From positions 62,001-126,000 of the forward strand of contig NZ_JAQGLB010000014.1 in the NCBI RefSeq assembly GCF_027853965.1: DNA of 64,000 bases, written 5' to 3'. A program made the position numbers and the translations under genes. The notes below the pieces were generated by a model. It saw only the letters and a list, made by a program, of their open reading frames with translations, had not been told where the DNA came from and did not search any database. Each line of letters begins with the position of its first letter. Position 1 is the first letter of the stretch. Source of the DNA: Saccharopolyspora indica. GTDB taxonomy: Bacteria; Actinomycetota; Actinomycetes; Mycobacteriales; Pseudonocardiaceae. Positions 1 through 7,760 of this stretch are shown here, one piece after another.

Positions 1-130
1 AGCCCTTGAGGTGGTAGAGCTCCCAGCCGCCGAAGTGCGGACCGCTGATGTCCCACTCCCGCCGCTTGCCGTCCGCGGTCAGGATGAACGCACCCTTGCG
101 GGTGCCCACGAGTACTCGGACGCGACTCAT
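1..130 (-). CDS. BNR/sialidase-like repeat protein, N-terminus only
   Basis: Only the first 43 codons are present; the gene runs off the left edge. The peptide begins [15 protein letters not shown] and continues with [18 protein letters not shown]. This opening is typical of actinobacterial WD40/YVTN/BNR-like proteins often labelled exo-alpha-sialidase. The family assignment rests on the opening only, with no catalytic residues in view. It is transcribed away from the GntR gene, and the 240 bp between them hold the GntR operators. Confidence 0.6.
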   Translation of the reverse strand, partial: MSRVRVLVGTRKGAFILTADGKRREWDISGPHFGGWELYHLKG

Positions 131-277
131 CGCTAGCTCCCTGGAAGCTCGTCGGCCCGAACGGTTCGGATCGATCAGACCGCTCGGGGGTACTGTCTAC
201 TCCGTTCGCGCGCATCTCGCGCGGTCGTTCCGCCCAGGTAGACCTGCTCCGGGTGCGTTTCTCATCGCTCTCCGTCG

Positions 278-288
278 TTGTCAGACAA
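278..288. promoter_or_regulatory. GntR-type operator, upstream copy
   Basis: The sequence TTGTCAGACAA is a perfect 5+1+5 palindrome of the kind bound by GntR-family regulators. It is repeated, as TTGTCTGACAA, 66 bp downstream over the promoter of the adjacent GntR gene. The 14-bp context (GTTGTCAGACAAGT) is the exact reverse complement of the context of the second copy. Its position between divergent genes suggests it serves both. Confidence 0.6.
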
Positions 289-315
289 GTCGGCCGTGAT
301 GTGCCGCATACCTGT

Positions 316-345
316 TTGACTGCTGGGAGAGGCCTCTCCTAACTT
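316..345 (+). promoter_or_regulatory. putative promoter of the GntR-nucleoside hydrolase operon
   Basis: TTGACT at 316-321 and TAACTT at 340-345 are separated by 18 bp and resemble -35 and -10 boxes of the main vegetative sigma factor. Transcription would begin near 352, leaving a leader of about 20 nt with a GAGGGAG Shine-Dalgarno before the ATG at 372. The downstream operator overlaps the -10 box. Confidence 0.5.
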
Positions 346-354
346 GTCTGACAA
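344..354. promoter_or_regulatory. GntR-type operator over the -10 region
   Basis: TTGTCTGACAA is a perfect palindrome identical to the upstream copy except for its central base. It starts inside the presumed -10 box, so a bound repressor would block transcription. With the upstream copy, dimers on both sites could loop or cooperate. Autoregulation by the GntR protein encoded 18 bp downstream is the simplest reading (inference). Confidence 0.6.
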
Positions 355-371
355 CAGCGAGGGAGTTCGGC

Positions 372-1109
372 ATGGCGGCCAGGCGTCCGCAGCGGCGACC
401 GGTCGTGGAGCTCTACGAGCGGATCGTCGAGGCGATCCGGCGGGGGACCTACCCGCCGGGCTCGACGCTGCCCGCCGAACCGGAGCTCGCCGCCGACCTC
501 GGGGTGAGCAGGCCTGCGCTGCGCGAAGCGCTGATCCTGCTGCAGGAGGACGGGGTGATCACCGTCCGGCGCGGCGTCGGGCGCACCGTCAACGCCCGCC
601 CGGCCCGGCGCGGGTTCGAGCGGCTGCAACCGGTCGAGCAGCTGCTCGGCGGGGACGGCGTGGTGGTCCGGCCGCTGGTCCGGGCGGTGGAGGAGCCGAC
701 CGACCTGGTCATGCAGCACCTGCCGGTCCCGGGGCGCTGCGAGATCAGGTTCTGGGAGAGCGCCGTCGCCGTCGACGGGGTGCCGAGCTGCCTGGTGGAG
801 GAGTGGTGCGTGCCCGATGCGGCGCTGGCCGCCGTCGACCCGGCCCTGCCCGGCGCGCTGATCGCCGCCGGTGCGCAACCGCGCACGATGCTGCACGCGG
901 TCACCGCCCTGCACCTGCCGCTCAGCGGCACGAGCTCGCTGACGGCGACCGTGCTCGGACGGCGTCGCGGCGAGGTCCTGGGACGGTCGGCGGACACCCC
1001 GGTCGTGCTGATCACCCAGGTCGTGTCGGTGGAGAGCACTCCGCTGATCGCGGCGAAGTACGCGCTGCCCAGCGGCGCGCCGGGCATCCCGGTGCGCCAG
1101 TCCCGATGA
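372..1109 (+). CDS. GntR family transcriptional regulator (HutC type)
   Basis: This 245-residue protein has an N-terminal winged helix-turn-helix at about residues 10-75 (recognition region ELAADLGVSRPALREAL, wing RRGVGRTV) and a C-terminal UTRA-like effector domain from about residue 90, the layout of HutC-subfamily GntR regulators. The start is supported by a GAGGGAG ribosome site and the putative promoter just upstream. The stop codon overlaps an in-frame ATG of the nucleoside hydrolase frame, so the two genes are co-transcribed and perhaps coupled. It is likely a repressor of this operon that responds to a small metabolite, plausibly a nucleoside or sugar; the ligand is inferred only from the neighbour. 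Confidence 0.88.
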   Translation: MAARRPQRRPVVELYERIVEAIRRGTYPPGSTLPAEPELAADLGVSRPALREALILLQEDGVITVRRGVGRTVNARPARRGFERLQPVEQLLGGDGVVVRPLVRAVEEPTDLVMQHLPVPGRCEIRFWESAVAVDGVPSCLVEEWCVPDAALAAVDPALPGALIAAGAQPRTMLHAVTALHLPLSGTSSLTATVLGRRRGEVLGRSADTPVVLITQVVSVESTPLIAAKYALPSGAPGIPVRQSR

Positions 1110-1135
1110 CCCGAAGCAGAAAGGCGCGGCAACCG

Positions 1136-2113
1136 ATGGCGTCCGAGGAAACCCTGATCGTCGACTGCGACACCGGTATCGACGACGCGCTGGCGCTGCT
1201 GTACCTGCTCGCCGATCCCGGTGTGCGGATCGGCGCGGTGACCACGGTGTTCGGCAACACCGATCCCGCCACGGCGGCGCTCAACACGCTGCGGGTGCTG
1301 GAGCTGGTCGGCCGGTCGGACATCCCGGTGGCCGTCGGCGCCGAGCGCAACTGGCGCGGCACCAGGCACCTCGCGCCGGACGTGCACGGCGCGGACGGCC
1401 TGGGCAACACCGACCTGCCTGCGCCCCGGACCTCGCCGGTCGCGGAACCGGCCGCCGAGCTGATCGTGCGCACGGCCCGGGAGAACCCCGGCACCGTGCA
1501 CCTGCTCGCGGTCGGTCCGCTGACGAACCTGGCCGCCGCGCTGCGGCTGGAGCCGGAACTGCCCCGGCTGGTCAAGCGCGTCACGATCATGGGCGGTGCC
1601 ATGCTGCACCCGGGCAACGTCACCCCGGTCGCCGAGGCGAACATCAGCAACGACCCGGAAGCGGCGCGGATCGTGCTGCGGGCCGGCTGGCCGGTGACCC
1701 TGGTCCCGCTCGACGCCACGATGACCGAGGCGATCACCGAGGAGCAGCGGCGGCGACTGGCCGAGTTCGGCTCGCCGGTCACCAGCTTCACCGCCGCGAT
1801 CCTGGACCTCTACCTGGGCTTCTACGCGCAGCACGCCTTCGGCGAGCGCAAGGCCGCCTGCCACGACCCGCTGGCCGCGGCGATCGCGGTGGGCGACGTC
1901 GAGCCGCTGCTGGCCCCGGTCGTGCCCGTCGACGTGGAGACCGGCGACGGGCCCGCGCGCGGGATGACGGTCGCGGACCTGCGCGGGCAGTACCGCGGCT
2001 TCCCGGAGAGCGGGGAGGCGACGGTGCGGGTGGTGCTGGAAACGGACCGCACCTTCGGCGACCGGCTGGTCGACCGGCTCTGCGCGGAGGCGCCGAACCT
2101 GGGCGCGGCGTAG
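1136..2113 (+). CDS. Inosine-uridine preferring nucleoside hydrolase family protein
   Basis: The protein (325 residues) opens with the family signature DCDTGIDDA at residues 10-18, whose aspartates bind the catalytic calcium and activate water for N-glycosidic bond cleavage. Further family motifs are VHGADGLGN, AVGPLTNLA, TIMGGA and EANISNDPEAA. Expected reaction: ribonucleoside to ribose plus base, in the cytoplasm. An in-frame ATG at 1106 overlaps the GntR stop, but the ATG at 1136 fits better because an AAAGG lies at a workable distance and the conserved fold begins directly after it. The pairing with a GntR regulator suggests nucleoside- or ribose-responsive expression. Substrate preference cannot be read from the sequence. 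Confidence 0.9.
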   Translation: MASEETLIVDCDTGIDDALALLYLLADPGVRIGAVTTVFGNTDPATAALNTLRVLELVGRSDIPVAVGAERNWRGTRHLAPDVHGADGLGNTDLPAPRTSPVAEPAAELIVRTARENPGTVHLLAVGPLTNLAAALRLEPELPRLVKRVTIMGGAMLHPGNVTPVAEANISNDPEAARIVLRAGWPVTLVPLDATMTEAITEEQRRRLAEFGSPVTSFTAAILDLYLGFYAQHAFGERKAACHDPLAAAIAVGDVEPLLAPVVPVDVETGDGPARGMTVADLRGQYRGFPESGEATVRVVLETDRTFGDRLVDRLCAEAPNLGAA

Positions 2114-2133
2114 CGGTTTCGCTGGTGGCGGCA

Positions 2134-2175
2134 CGTGAGTGCTTTGGGGCGCTGGAGCACCCCGAAGCACTCACG
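2134..2175. repeat. Family A hairpin, copy 1 (between convergent genes)
   Basis: A 16-bp stem CGTGAGTGCTTTGGGG pairs with CCCCGAAGCACTCACG (one G-U pair) around a 10-nt loop. It lies between the ends of the nucleoside hydrolase and the convergent serine hydrolase. Very similar hairpins occur at 24820-24861 and 59477-59522, again between convergent genes. A bidirectional transcription terminator is the likely role, although no T-tract follows. Confidence 0.7.
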
Positions 2176-2193
2176 GCACCTGACCAGCGCGGC

Positions 2194-3333
2194 TCAGCGG
2201 CCTTCGCACAGGGCGGTGTCGACCGCGGCGTGCACCGCTCGGAGGTTCTGCTCGGCGTCGTCCTCGCCGAAGGTGCCGGGGAGCGCGGTGACCGCGACGC
2301 CGGCCGAGCGACCGTCGTCGGTGACGCCACCGCGGGTCTCGTAGCCGAAGATGTCACCGCCGTGGCCCCAGTACTCGCCACCGCAGGACAGCGGCGTCTT
2401 CGACAGGCCGAGCCCGTACTCCGTGCCGTCCGCCAGGTCGGCGGGAACGGTGGTGCGCATCTGCGCGAGCTGCTCGGCGGGCAGCAGCTTCCCGTCGAGC
2501 AGGGCGCGGTAGAACTGGTTCAGGTCGCCGTTGGTGCTGATCAGCGCCCCGGCCGCCCAGGCCCAGCCCGGGTCGACCTCGGTGGCGTCCACGACCCGGC
2601 CGTCCGCGGTGGCGGCGTAGCCGCGCGGGTGCGGCCCCTGGACGGTCCGGTCCCCGATGCCGGGCCAGTAGGTGTCGCGCAGCCCGATCGGCCGGATCAC
2701 CCGGTCCGTCACCTGCTCGGACACCGGTCGGCCGGTGACCCGCTCGATCAGCAGTCCCGCCAGCACGTAGTTGGTGTTGCTGTACTCCCAGCGCTCGCCG
2801 GGCGGGAAGCTCGCGGGGTGGGCGAGCGCGATGTCGAGCAGCTCCCGCGGCTGCAGGTAGCGGTCGCGCAGTTCTCCCAGGTCGCCGACGCCGAGGTACG
2901 CGGTGTAGTTCGGCACACCGCTGGTGTGTTGCAGCAGCTGGCGGACGGTGATCTGCCGCCCGTCCACGCCCTCGCCGCGGACGAGGCCGGGCAGGTGTTC
3001 CTCGATCGGCGCGTCGAGGCCGACCTTCCCCTCGGCGACCAGCTGCAGCACGACGACCGAGACGAACGCCTTGGTGTTGCTGCCCGCCCGGACCCGCCCG
3101 TCCAGCGGCGGCGGCGTCCGCCCGCCGAGCTCCGCGGTGCCCGCGACGTAGGACCGGGCCTGGTCGCCGATGCCCGTGGTGGCGAGCGCGGCGGGGAACT
3201 CCTCGTCGCGGACGAGCCCGTCCAGGCTCTGCTGGACCGGCGTGCTCTCGCCGGTGGTGGCGAGCGCGGGCACGATCGCGCCACCGGTCAGCAGGCTCGC
3301 GGCGGCCATCCCGGCGAGCAGTGTCTTCTTCAC
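2194..3333 (-). CDS. Secreted serine hydrolase, class C beta-lactamase / D-Ala-D-Ala carboxypeptidase fold
   Basis: The 379-residue protein carries an N-terminal signal peptide (MKKTLLAGMAAASLLTGG, ending near ALA). The catalytic motif SNTK is at 85-88, the YSN motif at 184-186, and an HGG triad-like motif near the C-terminus (YWGHGGDIFG). These are the three active-site elements of class C beta-lactamase-like enzymes (Pfam Beta-lactamase). The GTG start is chosen because GGGAGGA stands six bases upstream and the signal peptide begins there. Such secreted enzymes are usually carboxypeptidases, esterases or other acyl hydrolases; true beta-lactamase activity cannot be claimed. It is divergent from a double-MerR regulator 156 bp away, which may control it. 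Confidence 0.85.
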   Translation of the reverse strand: MKKTLLAGMAAASLLTGGAIVPALATTGESTPVQQSLDGLVRDEEFPAALATTGIGDQARSYVAGTAELGGRTPPPLDGRVRAGSNTKAFVSVVVLQLVAEGKVGLDAPIEEHLPGLVRGEGVDGRQITVRQLLQHTSGVPNYTAYLGVGDLGELRDRYLQPRELLDIALAHPASFPPGERWEYSNTNYVLAGLLIERVTGRPVSEQVTDRVIRPIGLRDTYWPGIGDRTVQGPHPRGYAATADGRVVDATEVDPGWAWAAGALISTNGDLNQFYRALLDGKLLPAEQLAQMRTTVPADLADGTEYGLGLSKTPLSCGGEYWGHGGDIFGYETRGGVTDDGRSAGVAVTALPGTFGEDDAEQNLRAVHAAVDTALCEGR

Positions 3334-3489
3334 GTCGTCCTCCCTTTCGCTGCGTGCCGAGAGATTCGCAGCGCGGGCAGGTGCCGCACGATGGCGCGGG
3401 AACCCCGGTGCGAGGTGTCGTCGGCGACACCTCCGACCGGAGCGGCGAAACCCGTTGCCGGGGTGGCTTCGTTGGATAGCCTTCCACCG

Positions 3490-4197
3490 ATGACGACGCC
3501 GAAGGAGCGGTTGCGCCCGGTCGACCTGGCCCGGGCGGCGGGCATCTCCACCCAGCAGGTCCGCAACTACCTGGACGACGGGGTGCTGCCGCCCGCGGAG
3601 CGCACCGAGGCCGGCTACCGCAGCTTCCGCCCCCGGCACCTGCGGGCGCTGCTCACCTACCGGGCGCTGGTCAGGGGATTCGGCATCGGTGCGGCGCAGG
3701 AGATCATGCGCGCGGTGCACGCGGACGAGCTGCCGAAGGCGCTGGAGCTGATCGACGCGGGGCACGCGGCCTTGCACGAGCAGCGGCGCGGCCTGGACGA
3801 GACCGGGGAGGCGCTGGAAGCGGTGGCCGAGCAGGTCCGCGCGCCGAAGGCGGATCTGCGCATCGGGGAACTGGCCGGTCATCTGGGCGTGCGCACCTCG
3901 GCGCTGCGCGTCTGGGAAGCCGAGGGGCTGCTGGCGCCGGACCGGGAGCGGGGCACCGGATACCGCTGCTACCGCGCCGCCGACGTCCGCGACGCGCAGA
4001 TGATCAACATGCTCCGCCAGGGCCGGTACCCGCTCCCGCAGGTCCGCCACGTCCTGGACGAGCTGCGCCGGACCGGCAGCCGCGACGCCCTGCGCGATGC
4101 GATCGCCCAGCGCCGGGCGGAGATCACCGCCCGTGCCGGGGCGATGCTCGAAGCGGCGAGCCACCTGCACGCCTACACCACCGCGGCGGCCGACTAG
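3490..4197 (+). CDS. TioE-like regulator with two MerR DNA-binding domains
   Basis: The protein has 235 residues and contains two MerR-type winged helices. One is at about 8-75 (VDLARAAGISTQQVRNYLDDGVL, here split by its helix-turn-helix). The other is at about 123-190 (IGELAGHLGVRTSALRVWEAEG). A helical linker separates them. Ordinary MerR proteins have one such domain and act as dimers, so this chain may place two reading heads on one polypeptide. The layout matches the actinobacterial TioE family, named from the thiocoraline cluster. No cysteine-rich metal site or drug-binding domain is visible, so the signal is unknown. It is divergent from the serine hydrolase gene. Confidence 0.8.
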   Translation: MTTPKERLRPVDLARAAGISTQQVRNYLDDGVLPPAERTEAGYRSFRPRHLRALLTYRALVRGFGIGAAQEIMRAVHADELPKALELIDAGHAALHEQRRGLDETGEALEAVAEQVRAPKADLRIGELAGHLGVRTSALRVWEAEGLLAPDRERGTGYRCYRAADVRDAQMINMLRQGRYPLPQVRHVLDELRRTGSRDALRDAIAQRRAEITARAGAMLEAASHLHAYTTAAAD

Positions 4198-4212
4198 TCC
4201 ACTGCGGACCCC

Positions 4213-4248
4213 GATCGAGTTCCCGCGGCACACCGCGGGAACTCGATC
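4213..4248. terminator. Perfect 16-bp hairpin between convergent genes
   Basis: GATCGAGTTCCCGCGG is followed by a 4-nt loop (CACA) and its exact reverse complement. It lies 15 bp past the double-MerR stop and before the end of the convergent hypothetical gene at 4328. It is probably a bidirectional terminator; no long T-run follows. Confidence 0.65.
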
Positions 4249-4327
4249 TCTTCGGGGGTACCCGGTCGCAGTCCGCTGAGGACGCAGGCACCGGGGTCGG
4301 GGCGGGGTCTGTGCCGGCTTCGCCGGG

Positions 4328-4684
4328 TCAGGCGGGGACCGCGAGCCAGGTCGAGCGGCCGGCGTGCGTCGGCATCCAGCAGCCCGCGGCGGGCGAACCC
4401 ATGTCCGGGGCCGGGTCGGCGAGGCCCAGCAGCTCGTTGATCACGTCGCGCGCCGAGCCGTTGGTGCGCCACAGCACCTTGCTCGGGAAGAGCACGTCCG
4501 GCTCGTCGCCGGGGACCCGGGCCGCGTCGGCGTCGTTCTCCCCGAAGAGCTGCAGGATGTCGAAAACACCCCGGTGCACCCGGATGCCGACCACGGCGAC
4601 GAGGCCACCGTCGGCATCACGCGGGTGCGCGAACTGGAAGTCGCGCGCGACCAGCGCTTGCAGGCCGTTCGTAATGTCGTACAT
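4328..4684 (-). CDS. Conserved hypothetical protein downstream of a DUF397 gene
   Basis: The predicted protein of 118 residues begins MYDITNGLQALVARDFQFAHPR and contains VVAVVGIRVHRGVFDILQLFGE-like hydrophobic strands, then an acidic and basic mix and a C-terminal RSTWLAVPA. No catalytic motif, signal peptide or membrane segment is evident. The ATG at 4684 is chosen because the frame upstream overlaps the DUF397 gene and has no other good start, though the ribosome site is weak. It follows the DUF397 gene by about 60 bp and is probably in its transcript, so it may belong to the same WhiJ-like regulatory locus. Function unknown. Confidence 0.55.
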   Translation of the reverse strand: MYDITNGLQALVARDFQFAHPRDADGGLVAVVGIRVHRGVFDILQLFGENDADAARVPGDEPDVLFPSKVLWRTNGSARDVINELLGLADPAPDMGSPAAGCWMPTHAGRSTWLAVPA

Positions 4685-4743
4685 GGCGCCACCGATATCC
4701 GTCGTGCGGTTCAGGTTTCCGCTGCCGCGGAAGTCCTGATCCG

Positions 4744-4980
4744 TCAGGCGATCAGGTCGTCGAACTCGCCGTCCTTGGCTCCGTGCAGGAAGGCGGCGAT
4801 CTCGTCCCGGCTGTAGACCAGTGCTGGTCCCTCCGGGTAGCGGGAATTCCGGACCGCCACCCCACCATCGACCAGTGGTGCCAGTTCGACGCAGTTGCCC
4901 ACTGCTCCGCTGTGACGGCTCTTGCGCCACGCCGCGTTGGGCAGCTGCTTCGCGGGCATCCCGTTCTGGATGTTCGGCAT
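4744..4980 (-). CDS. DUF397 domain protein
   Basis: The 78-residue protein carries the DUF397 signature: WRKSRHSGAVGNCVELAPL followed by VAVRNSRYPEGPALVYSRDE and a final FLHGAKDGEFDDL. In actinomycetes such small proteins are encoded beside XRE/DUF5753 regulators of the WhiJ type and are thought to act as their partners or antagonists, with links to development. A GGGGGG lies just before the ATG. The start is preceded, at 30-105 bp, by an unusual array of TGCACG palindromes that probably forms the promoter-operator region. Confidence 0.85.
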   Translation of the reverse strand: MPNIQNGMPAKQLPNAAWRKSRHSGAVGNCVELAPLVDGGVAVRNSRYPEGPALVYSRDEIAAFLHGAKDGEFDDLIA

Positions 4981-5009
4981 CCGAACCCCCCGATTTCCCC
5001 GACTAACGC

Positions 5010-5085
5010 TGCACGATCATCTGCACGTGCAGTTGATCGTGCAGTCAAGTTAGCAGGTGCAGATGCACGATTGAATGCACGTGCA
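5010..5085. promoter_or_regulatory. Array of TGCACG palindromes upstream of the DUF397 gene
   Basis: At 5010-5043 lies a near-perfect 34-bp palindrome: TGCACGATCA, a base, CTGCACGTGCAG, a base, TGATCGTGCA. The two interrupting bases are the only mismatches. It is followed by TGCACGAT at 5064-5071 and a perfect TGCACGTGCA at 5076-5085. On the minus strand a TTGACT follows these sites and precedes the DUF397 start. This looks like a multi-site operator, presumably for the neighbouring XRE/DUF5753 regulator (inference from proximity). Confidence 0.6.
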
Positions 5086-5267
5086 CGTCAGTGAGACGTT
5101 GATCACTGTGGTCTAGACCGCGTTACCGATCGTGTGCTTGGTCGTTTGCGCGCGCGAGCATGCCCCATGACCTGCGCTTTTTCCGCGCACGACGAAGAGG
5201 GGTGCGGAGTCGGCTGTTCCAGGCGGGTGAACGGCGTGTCTAGAAGTGGCCAGCGCGGGCCGGTGGC

Positions 5268-6134
5268 TCAGGCCTGGGCGAGGGCGGCTTTGAGCGTCTT
5301 GCGGGTCTGCTCCGGGGTCTGCGCGTCGACCGCGAGCCGGTGGCTGACCTTGCTGTAGACCTCGACCTCGTCCGGTTTGTCCAGGTACAGCGCACCGCAG
5401 AGGTGCTCCAGGTAGACGATGTCCGGCAGCTCCGGTTCGGCGAAGCGCAGGATGGTGAACGCGCCCTCCGCGCCCGACCGGCCCAGCTCGAACGGCAGGA
5501 TCTGCAGCGTCACCGAGGCCAGGCTGGTCGCTTCGAGCAGGAACTCGATCTGCTCGCGCAGCACCTCGCGGCCGCCGATCGGGCGGTGCAGCACCGATTC
5601 GTCGAGCACCGCCCACACCCGCGGCGCCTTGGGCTGGCTGAACAGCTTCTGCCGCTGCATCCGCAACCGGACCCGGCGGTCCAGCTCGTCCTCGGTGAAC
5701 TCCGGACGGCCCTGGGTGGCCACCGCGCGGGCGTAGCCCTCGGTCTGCAGCAGGCCCGGCACGAACTGGATCTCGTAGGTCTGGATCCGGGAGGCCGATT
5801 CCTCCAGCCCGACGTAGTCCTGGAACCAGCCCGGCATCAGGTCGTTGTAGCGGTGCCACCAGCCCGGCTCGTTGGAGCGGCGCACCAGGTCCAAAAAGGA
5901 CTCGCGCTCGGCGTCGTCGGAGATGCCGTAGAGCGTCAGCAGGTCGACGACGTCGCGTTCCTTGAAGCCGACCCGGCCGAGCTCCAGCCTGGAGATCTTC
6001 GAGCCCGAACCGCGGATCGCGTACCCGGCGTCCTCGCGGGAGATCCCGCTGGCCTCTCGCAACCGGCGCAGCTGGCTGCCGAGCACGAGGCGGCGCGCAG
6101 TGGGACCGCTGCTCGTGGCGCTGTCCGGGGCCAC
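5268..6134 (-). CDS. XRE family regulator with DUF5753 domain (WhiJ-like)
   Basis: The 288-residue protein has an N-terminal XRE helix-turn-helix at about residues 18-75 (LRRLREASGISREDAGYAI, then SKISRLELGRVGFKERD). A large C-terminal DUF5753 domain follows (WWHRYNDLMPGWFQDYVGLE, YEIQFVPGLLQTEGYARAV, LQILPFELG). This is the common actinobacterial WhiJ-like architecture, usually coupled to a DUF397 gene as here. It is oriented the same way as the DUF397 gene, with about 290 bp between them that include the palindrome array. It likely binds DNA as a dimer and regulates the local genes, with possible links to morphological differentiation (family knowledge, not shown here). Confidence 0.88.
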   Translation of the reverse strand: MAPDSATSSGPTARRLVLGSQLRRLREASGISREDAGYAIRGSGSKISRLELGRVGFKERDVVDLLTLYGISDDAERESFLDLVRRSNEPGWWHRYNDLMPGWFQDYVGLEESASRIQTYEIQFVPGLLQTEGYARAVATQGRPEFTEDELDRRVRLRMQRQKLFSQPKAPRVWAVLDESVLHRPIGGREVLREQIEFLLEATSLASVTLQILPFELGRSGAEGAFTILRFAEPELPDIVYLEHLCGALYLDKPDEVEVYSKVSHRLAVDAQTPEQTRKTLKAALAQA

Positions 6135-6329
6135 GCGAGACCTCCTGGGGAATGGACACTACGACGACTAGTCGCGATCCGGCTTGAGAACGTTACGGGA
6201 CGGCATAGTAGTGGAATCGGGCCGCAGGTCGAGCGGCTTGCCCGGATTGGACCAGCCTACCCGGCCGTAACCAGGCGAAATCGATCAAATACCCTGAGTG
6301 CGTCGAGGCGCTGTCGATCGGGGGAGCTC

Positions 6330-7160
6330 ATGACGCGGACCGGTGAGGCGATTTCCGGCGGAATCAACCCCGAGCGACCGAGCATCGCCCGGGTCTACGA
6401 CGCCGTGCTGGGTGGCAAGGACAACTACGCGTCCGATCGAGCGGTGGCGGGCGAACTGCTCTCGGTCGCGCCGGGACTCGGCGAGCTCGCCCGCGACAAC
6501 CGGGCCTTCCTGGTGCGCGCCACCCGGTACCTGGCCGGGACGGTCGGGATCGACCAGTTCCTGGACTGCGGCGGCGGGCTGCCCATGGACGACAACCTCC
6601 ACCAGGTGGCGCAGCGCGCGAACCCGGACGCCACCGTGGTCTACGTCGACAACGATCCGATGGTGGTGGCGCACGGCAGGGCGCTGCTCACGGAGAACGA
6701 GGACGTCCGGTTCGTGGCCGGTGATCTGGCGGATCCGGCCGGACTGCTCGCCGATCCGGTCGTCGCCCGCGGGCTCGACTGGTCGCGCCCGATCGCGCTG
6801 CTCCAGCTCTGCACCCTGCACCACCTGCCGGACGAAGCCGGGGTGGCGGAGCTGATGGCGCGCTACTTCGACGCGCTGCCCGCGGGTTCCTACCTGGTGC
6901 TGAGCCACTTGTTCCGGCCCGGCGCGGAAGATCCGGAGGCCGCGGAGCTGGCCGAGCGGCTGGAACCGGTCTTCCTGCGCAGCGCGCTGGGCTCCGGCCG
7001 GTTCCGCACCCGCGAGGAGATCGCCGCCTGCTTCGCGGGCGCGGAACTCGTCGACCCCGGCTTGGTGACGCTGTCCGACTGGTGGCCCGACGGCCCGCGC
7101 GCGCAGCGGCCGACGCCGGTGCGGCGGCTCCTCCTCGGCGGCATCGCCCGGAAGCCGTGA
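6330..7160 (+). CDS. SAM-dependent methyltransferase, DUF574 (Methyltransf_19) family
   Basis: A 276-residue cytoplasmic protein. The N-terminal signature RVYDAVLGGKDNYASDR (about 21-37) is diagnostic of the DUF574 family. The Rossmann SAM-binding region follows with FLDCGGGLP near 78-85, VVYVDNDPMV as the acidic strand and RFVAGDLADP for the adenine contact. The start has GGGGGAG just upstream. The family is abundant in actinomycetes, the substrates are mostly unknown, and it is often found next to WhiJ/DUF397 genes. The glycine motif is GGG rather than GxGxG, which is normal for this family. The gene is divergent from the XRE regulator. Confidence 0.87.
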   Translation: MTRTGEAISGGINPERPSIARVYDAVLGGKDNYASDRAVAGELLSVAPGLGELARDNRAFLVRATRYLAGTVGIDQFLDCGGGLPMDDNLHQVAQRANPDATVVYVDNDPMVVAHGRALLTENEDVRFVAGDLADPAGLLADPVVARGLDWSRPIALLQLCTLHHLPDEAGVAELMARYFDALPAGSYLVLSHLFRPGAEDPEAAELAERLEPVFLRSALGSGRFRTREEIAACFAGAELVDPGLVTLSDWWPDGPRAQRPTPVRRLLLGGIARKP

Positions 7161-7176
7161 CCGCCGGGCGTTCCGC

Positions 7177-7638
7177 CTAGTGCTCGAAGATCTCGACGGT
7201 GGTCGGGCCTGCGTGCCAGGTGGCGATCAGCGTGGAGGCGTCCTCGGAGGCGGTGAACTCCACCCGCAGCCAGCCGTCCGGGTGCTCCCAGGTCTGCACC
7301 GTGTAGCCGCGGCGCGGCGTGGCCGAGATCAGCTCCGCTTCCTCCGGGCGCACCGCGAGGACGGCCGTGCCGCCGTCCAGCTCGAAGGTTCGCACGTCGT
7401 CGACGTCTTCGGCCTCCGGCACCGGTTCGGCATCCGGAGTGTCCACTGTGGTCGACGGTGCGGTGCCGGGTGGCGGGAGCGGGAGGCTGGGCGGCGTGAC
7501 GACGGGGCGGGCCGACTTCGGCACCGGCTGGTCGAACACCGCGTCCTGGATGATGTCGCGCACGCCGAGCCAGGTCACCGTGACGGCGGCGGTGGTCGCC
7601 ACCAGCCACACGCCGACGTAGGTGAAAGCTCGATGCAT
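7177..7638 (-). CDS. Membrane-anchored protein of unknown function
   Basis: From the chosen ATG the protein has 153 residues. Its parts are a single membrane segment near the N-terminus (FTYVGVWLVATTAAVTVTWL), a Pro/Thr-rich linker of about 45 residues, and a C-terminal beta-rich domain (FELDGGTAVLAVRPEEAEL, GYTVQTWEHPDGWLRVEF, TLIATWHAGPTTVEIFEH). It is probably anchored in the membrane with the C-terminal domain outside. An upstream GTG at 7644 or the ATG at 7683 could be the real start. It stands head-to-head with the response regulator of a two-component system, so it may be a target or accessory of that system (inference). Confidence 0.6.
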   Translation of the reverse strand: MHRAFTYVGVWLVATTAAVTVTWLGVRDIIQDAVFDQPVPKSARPVVTPPSLPLPPPGTAPSTTVDTPDAEPVPEAEDVDDVRTFELDGGTAVLAVRPEEAELISATPRRGYTVQTWEHPDGWLRVEFTASEDASTLIATWHAGPTTVEIFEH

Positions 7639-7760
7639 TCGCACGGGAGCGCAATCTTCCACGTCCGCACCGACTTCGCGCAACCACCCGGCCGAACCGG
7701 CGACGTGGCGAGGTTCACCGGAGCACGAACCGGTCCCACCGCCCGGTTATGGTGCCCGCC

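Noticed and set aside
344..1135. Reading the nucleoside hydrolase as one long protein starting at 344
   Set aside because: The upstream part is the GntR gene read out of frame; the hydrolase fold begins at the DCDTGIDDA motif after 1136.
449..2170. 573-codon open frame on the minus strand opposite the GntR and nucleoside hydrolase genes
   Set aside because: It runs antisense to two well-supported genes and reads as Arg/Pro/Gly-rich sequence without motifs, which is the usual artefact of high-GC DNA.
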